Shown piece after piece: positions 59,169 through 64,000 of a stretch of 64,000 nt of DNA. The stretch comes from Steinernema hermaphroditum (lineage: Eukaryota; Nematoda; Chromadorea; Rhabditida; Steinernematidae). A model generated the notes under the pieces. The model ran no database searches and was not told the origin of the DNA. It worked only from the letters and a program-made list of their open reading frames with translations. The stretch covers positions 7,440,001 to 7,504,000 of the forward strand of contig CM059625.1 in assembly GCA_030435675.1 (NCBI GenBank). Direction: 5' to 3'. The first letter of the stretch is position 1. Each line of letters begins with the position of its first letter. The translations under genes were made by a program, and so were the position numbers.

Positions 59169-59681
59169 GTTAACTCGCCGACTTAATATTAAAACGATTA
59201 CGTTGCAATTGTGTGTTAAATTAGCATGAGATCATATATGTCGGAAACACCTTGGACGGCCAGATGGTATGCGGGCAACAACGGGCAACAACCTTTTTAG
59301 TTGGTGACGAAAGCATCAAGCCAGAGAAACCAGGGCTACGACAGACTCTTCTAGATAACTGTCCGTTCGTGAAATTATGCGAAATTTTGAGATAAACGAT
59401 AAATAAAACAAAACAGTGACTACCATTGTAAACTTGCTTGGAGTTAAAATGCCGGAACTGATAGAAGAAAGAGTGAAAAAAGAAACTAAATATGAGGGGG
59501 TAAAGTTTACACTTTGCTGCAACGGTATGGTAACAGCAGGCGTCAATATTGGCTGGGCCCCGACTTTGGCTGCCACACTGCCCGAAGTGTTCAAAAAACC
59601 ATCTTTTTTGCTAGAGTTTTTTGACAGATACTCATTACCGTAAGCTGCGAGTTGATCTTTCTTCGGTTTATCGTAAATAAG

Positions 59682-59747
59682 CGTACTGATGTGACCAACG
59701 TACTGATGTGATGTGACCAACGTACTGATGTGACCAAGTGACCAACG
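59682..59747. repeat. 17-bp tandem repeat with one expanded copy
   Basis: CGTACTGATGTGACCAA at 59682-59698, a 22-bp variant at 59699-59720 carrying an extra TGATG, and again at 59721-59737, followed by a partial copy. A related CGTACTGATG recurs near 59809, and a 7-bp AACTCGA repeat (three copies) lies at about 59787-59808. Confidence 0.85.
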
Positions 59748-62069
59748 CATAACTGAACAAGGCGTAAGCCTTTGATACGAGAAATAAACTCGAAACTCGA
59801 AACTCGAAGCGTACTGATGAAAACATTATCATTGCAACACTATTTTTCTGTATCGAATTCTAAACTACCGTAATTCATCGTATTTGTGGCTACTGTAATG
59901 TTGTTGAAATAATGAAATTCGATCTTGGCAACTGAAACAAAAAGAGTTTAAAGCATTTTTGCACAGCGCCTTTTCGACCAATGTGAAGTGATTGCTATCG
60001 GTCGGTCTGTAAGAAATAAATGGACAGTTTACAAATTGTCCGATGGAACGGCGCGACAAGAAACGGCGTGAAAAGGCTCGTGTAATTGTCGGCAATGGTG
60101 TCGTATCCGCGGTGACATCCTACTCGCATTCGTGTGATGGTCTCTGAGCGGCACTTGGTCATCGTGCCCAGCACGTGGTGGGCGCGATGCGAACGAAGCC
60201 ACAGAGTCGCACGAGACGAGTCGGTGCACGCAGATGTCGTACCTCGTTGCACGAGCTGTGGAAGGGAAGAGTCCGTCAGACGGTGTTTATTGTTTTCGTC
60301 GGGCGGCGGCCTAAAGGGTGACTGACCATCGCTGGTCAGCGGAATGACAAAGGGAGGACGGTGACACTGTGACAGTGGTCGTTGCGTCGCTCTGGCTGGC
60401 ACTCGTGCGGCTGGTACCAGTCGGAGAGCAACAGTCCATTGAAGGCACTCAAAACCCGCATTCGACGGCCGAAGAAGGTTAAAAGCAATGAAGCATTTGA
60501 TCAGAACAAAAGCAGCCAAGGGAATCTCACACCTTACAGACATTCGGAATCAGTTTTTCCTCTTTCGACTTTTGCAGCATCCTCTCGACAACAACTGACG
60601 TTCCTGCATTGGTCAATGATGCTTTCTCAAGCGAAGCCTTCGAACTCCGAGGGTAAACTGTTGTCGCATTTAGCGGTGCATTACACTGTTGACAGCCGAT
60701 ATGCAGTTTTCTTCCGCAGTTTGTTGCAAGAAACTGGGTATTGAAAGGAATCCGGTAATTGCCGCTACGGGAGATGTACTTTTTCAAAGCACATTTATTC
60801 ACACTGCCGATATACCCTTTTTGTACAATTGTAGTCTATGTCATTGGGAACCATGTAAAATGTGTGAAGTTGTGAAAACAATTTCTAGAAATTTTGAGTA
60901 ATGATAATCTAATCTAGGGAGCTTATTTTCAGAGGCAAAACGTGGAGATGCAGAATTGGGGTGACTGTGGGGTCGGGGTTTGCTCCGTGCCAGTCCTTCG
61001 GACGGCCGCGCACGCGCTCGTGCTAGGTACAGCCGATGTGTGCTGCCCATCGCCGATAGCACTATTTCTTTCTCCTTATTCATCGCACTCTCTTCTACGC
61101 TCTTCTACGCCCGACGTCTTGTTTTACTTCAGCGTGACGCCCACTCTTCATAAGCACACTATTTCCACGTCTTCTCTAGTGATCTCCGCTAGGAGAGGAT
61201 TATCTCGCGCTGCCACTCCATTCCTATCGCCCAATCTCTTCTTCTCTCATACGTCGCATTCTCCTCTACCCACACACTATCTCCCATCTTCATTTTTGCG
61301 TTTTTCTTTTCCGCCGTTCTGTAACCATTCGTCTCACCGTCAAATGTCCACTATAGGGGTGGAGCGTCGCCCGCGGCGCCAGGCAGTTCACGACTTCGTG
61401 GTGGATCGCGAGTGGTGGCAGTGGTCAATCTCTAGATGGCACTGTCATATCCAACTCTAATTTTGTATTCACTAGCCAACGCCTTTCCTTCGGATATAGG
61501 CTCCTGCAAATCGCGATTCGTTTAAAGTGCACCTTTGTGCAAGTTCGGGGGCGATGTACCATTGAAGTGTCTCTGTTGATAATGTGTGTTACGCTTTATG
61601 GTCTTCGTTTTAACTCTTGGCCGTTGTTAATGAATGTGAGTCTAGACGGAGCACCCCATCTCTTGAGTAAATGTTCCTTAATCAGTTTCTAAGAATCTGA
61701 CTATTTCGGCTCTCTAAAAGTCATCGAAACACAGGTCGCCTTGACCTTGGAACCCCTTCGCTACATTTCAATTAAACCTACGCCCCACACTGCACTGAGC
61801 TCAAACTGCGGTCATTCAACTTTTTTACGACAAAGATCCCCTCGTTTTTCGCGCTTCTCAGTTCTGTACTTCGATAGCCATTTATAAGTCTGTATCTTAT
61901 TTGTGAGTTACGTTGCAGACGGAGATAAGCCGGTCCTAGGACTCGGCAAAAGAACGAATGCCGTCAGGAGTGTCCAATGAGACCTTAGAAGGTGTCAACT
62001 TTTTACACGCTGAACTCCATCCGGTATCGTACCTAGTCGGTTTCTAGCATTCCCACGGCAATTGTTCAG
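59748..62069. other. 2.3-kb region without a certain gene
   Basis: A pyrimidine-rich tract runs from about 61060 to 61340. It is followed by a plus-strand ATG at 61344 (MSTIGVERRPRRQAVHDFVV) that may be the first exon of the gene at 62070, but the connecting splice was not found. Open frames at 59995-60543 (minus) and 60942-61460 (plus) show no domain. A short CTGACCA hairpin lies at 60322-60339. Confidence 0.35.
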
Positions 62070-63578
62070 GCAAAAGGGCGCATATTGCCACAGGATATGC
62101 CGCCATCTCCTCCTGATTCCCAGAAATCAACAAATCCCTGGGCAGAGGCAGAGTCCACAAAGCAACAGCCGGCATGGAGTTCCTTGGCCAGTACCGTGGC
62201 ACCGACAAAATTTTCCTTAGGCGAACGCAAGAACTGTGTGGGCAGAGTCTGCGTGAGTCTTCCGGAAGGCGTCGTCACCGAAGTCGTCGTGTTCAACGAC
62301 CATGATCAACACTTAGCGGTAAGCAGTTCGATGGTACATCTCAGGTTCCCACGAACGATACTTTAGAATTTGGCAATAGGTTCGTCGTTTCTAAAGCAGC
62401 TGCATGGAAAAAGCGTCCAGACGTTCTTGCTTCATGCCTTCTGTGGAGAACCTTCTCGACAGATGTTTGCCCGCATCGAATGGTAGGTTGTTCGTGGAAG
62501 CTCCGACTGCGCTAGCGAATACGGTAGACGGAGTTGCACTTTATTTGCCACCTGTACGCAACCAGGCTGACCGGCGCGGTTACAGGCGTGTGTCCTTAGT
62601 TGACCGATACACCGCGCGGCTGTCATTGTTGATTGTGCGCGGCAGCGATAGTCGCCGCCAATCTGCTTTGCGCTTCCCATATGCGGACATATCGGTCGAC
62701 TGTCGCCAACAACCCTCGTCCACATATGTTCTTCCCGACTGTCCAGCACGGCGTTTTGCCTTTCGGCACTTTGTGATAACGCCTCAGATAGGTGCACTGC
62801 GAGCGCCAAAACAAATGCGTCGACTGTAACCCTTTGCGCACAGTATAGGTCACTCTGTCCGTCCTCGTGCCACCTTGTGCCTACTGTCTTCTCTCCCTTT
62901 CCTTCGCGGCCATCAACGCCGTCGCCGCCTCGAGAGCTAACTTGGAGGCGGCCCTTTTGCGGCCTTATCGATGCGCTCGCGGCTTGCACCAAATGGACAC
63001 CGCCGCGGTTGGTCCTCAGGCGAGTGACCAATGCAAACAGCTGATTAGTAGGGCAGCGTGCAGCACAGCTCGTGTCCCCTCGGGTTTTAATCGATTGTCC
63101 AAGAAGATTTTGTGGCATCGCTGTATACTTGCATTTGCAGCTGTGGTTCTGTGCGGCCCTACGAACTTTTCTGCCATTTTGTGAAACGTGAAAAGTGGAC
63201 TTCGGCAGGAACTGCTATCATCGAAGTCGTCGCTTTGAGCTCTGCATTCGGACCTTCAACAGGAATAGTCCCAACGTCTGTGAAGTTTACAACTCGCCAT
63301 AACACCTCAGGCGCCATTGTCTTCATTGATGCAACGTAGGTCATTTTACTGTGTTTACTTAAGGTCTCATATACTTAAAACTAGACTCTAACTTTCGGTA
63401 CATTTACGTAGAAATCATAAGAGGTTAGTCTACTGGTCTATGGCGTTTAAAACCTCAACTAGTAAGATATGAACCACTTTGTTCTGGTACCAGTTGTAAA
63501 TCGATCGAAGGTACCCGGTGTTCTTGCACCGCTCAAACCGGACACACTCCCTTTCTGCCCTGCTGTTACGACATTTAG
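62070..63578 (+). CDS. Unrecognised multi-exon gene with Cys-rich C-terminus (5' end not found)
   Basis: Four exons join in frame: 62070-62318 (after TTGTTCAG; GRILPQDMPPSPPDSQ... NCVGRVCVSLPEGVVTEVVV), 62367-62482 after a 48-nt intron (NLAIGSSFLKQLHGKS, FLLHAFCGEPSRQMFARIE), 63141-63338 after a 658-nt intron (CCGSVRPYELFCHFVKREKW, SAFGPSTGIVPTSVKFTT) and a last exon from about 63495 to TAG 63576-63578 (CKSIEGTRCSCTAQ, HTPFLPCCYDI). Phases agree at each junction, and the Cys codon is split between exons two and three. Cysteine spacing suggests an extracellular protein, but no signal peptide or family was identified. The start lies upstream, perhaps at 61344. Confidence 0.5.
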
Positions 63579-64000
63579 TAACAAAGCTCATTTTGTTTCG
63601 TACATCAAACCAGCCGCTCCAACTGACCACACTTTGCACTTATCACGCAGCGACCGTTCTATCGTCGTCGCCTCACTCTCGAAATCGTGCGCTGTCGCGC
63701 CGCCTGGTCCGCTCTCTGAAGGCCGGTCCAGCCGGCTGGTTTGTCTGGCTTTGTGCAGGAGAATGGAGCTGGCGAGGAAAGAGTACTTGGGTCTGTGAGA
63801 CTGCAAGATGAAAGCGGGTGTGCACTCCGCGGCCGGTCGCTGACCACGCATTCGACCCACTCTGTCTGCTCGAATTATCCCACGATCTTTTTGTTTGAAC
63901 TTAGTCTTCACCACGTTTCGCTCTGTTTCAGTAGATATCATCTTGCATCACTCTTGAAATGCACTCTTCTCTATTTGTTATATTTAACAACATTCTTTCA
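63579..64000. other. Window end
   Basis: Nothing supported. Short overlapping ORFs on both strands lack features. The window ends in AT-rich sequence. Confidence 0.4.

Noticed and set aside
59995..60543. 182-codon minus-strand ORF with a hydrophobic start
   Set aside because: No recognisable domain, no splice or conservation evidence, and low-complexity Arg/Pro/Thr content in a G/C-rich patch.
60942..61460. 172-codon plus-strand ORF
   Set aside because: Mostly a pyrimidine-rich tract giving Ser/Leu/Phe/Pro-rich translation. Only its last part (from 61344) might be a real first exon.
62432..63118. 228-codon minus-strand ORF
   Set aside because: It lies inside a 658-nt intron of a phase-consistent plus-strand gene. 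Not accepted as a gene, only noted as a possible remnant.
1..64000. CRISPR arrays, rRNA genes, phage or insertion-sequence genes, tRNA genes
   Set aside because: No such structure was recognised. The window is an intron-containing eukaryotic locus. tRNA absence is by eye only and would need a covariance-model scan to confirm.

Overview
This window is eukaryotic and looks like a gene-dense nematode nuclear genome. Nearly every gene is cut by short introns of about 42-50 nt with GT...TTTCAG borders. Several start codons sit a few bases after an isolated TTTTCAG, as expected for spliced-leader trans-splicing, for example at 291, 2506, 4728, 11097 and 52774. The gene set is also nematode-like: an HNF4-type supplementary nuclear receptor, an LGC-class Cys-loop channel, a MUT-7-like exonuclease and a TauE/SafE-family carrier. 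No bacterial, viral or intact transposon genes were recognised, and the species cannot be named from sequence alone.

Layout, 0-11 kb: plus-strand housekeeping and membrane genes ALG3 (N-glycan mannosyltransferase), a TauE/SafE carrier, SEC61 alpha (ER translocon) and a secreted/anchored PLB1-type GDSL lipase whose catalytic residues are replaced. They are followed by minus-strand DPH2 (diphthamide synthesis). 11-13.5 kb: a divergent plus-strand DEDDy exonuclease (MUT-7/EXD3 type). 13.7-33 kb: a long minus-strand run holding a Cys-loop ligand-gated channel, a multi-repeat cadherin, a single-pass membrane protein with a long disordered tail, and USP47.

33-52 kb is sparser. It holds a plus-strand gene with a possible scramblase/tubby-like fold, a minus-strand nuclear hormone receptor, an MXRA7-like coiled-coil membrane protein, several short unassigned ORFs, and several kb without recognisable genes. 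52.7-58.7 kb: plus-strand TOP3B with an RG-rich tail, then ATAD3. 58.7-64 kb: minisatellite-type repeats and one unrecognised multi-exon gene ending in a Cys-rich tail.

No pathway-level cluster was seen. The strongest oddities are the lipase-fold protein lacking all its catalytic residues, a reading-frame break in the exonuclease, a possible C-terminal extension of DPH2, a PGR (not PAR) selectivity-filter motif in the channel, and a 27-bp in-frame minisatellite. Exon borders were read by eye. They are reliable where frame and splice signals agree, but all gene spans are models.
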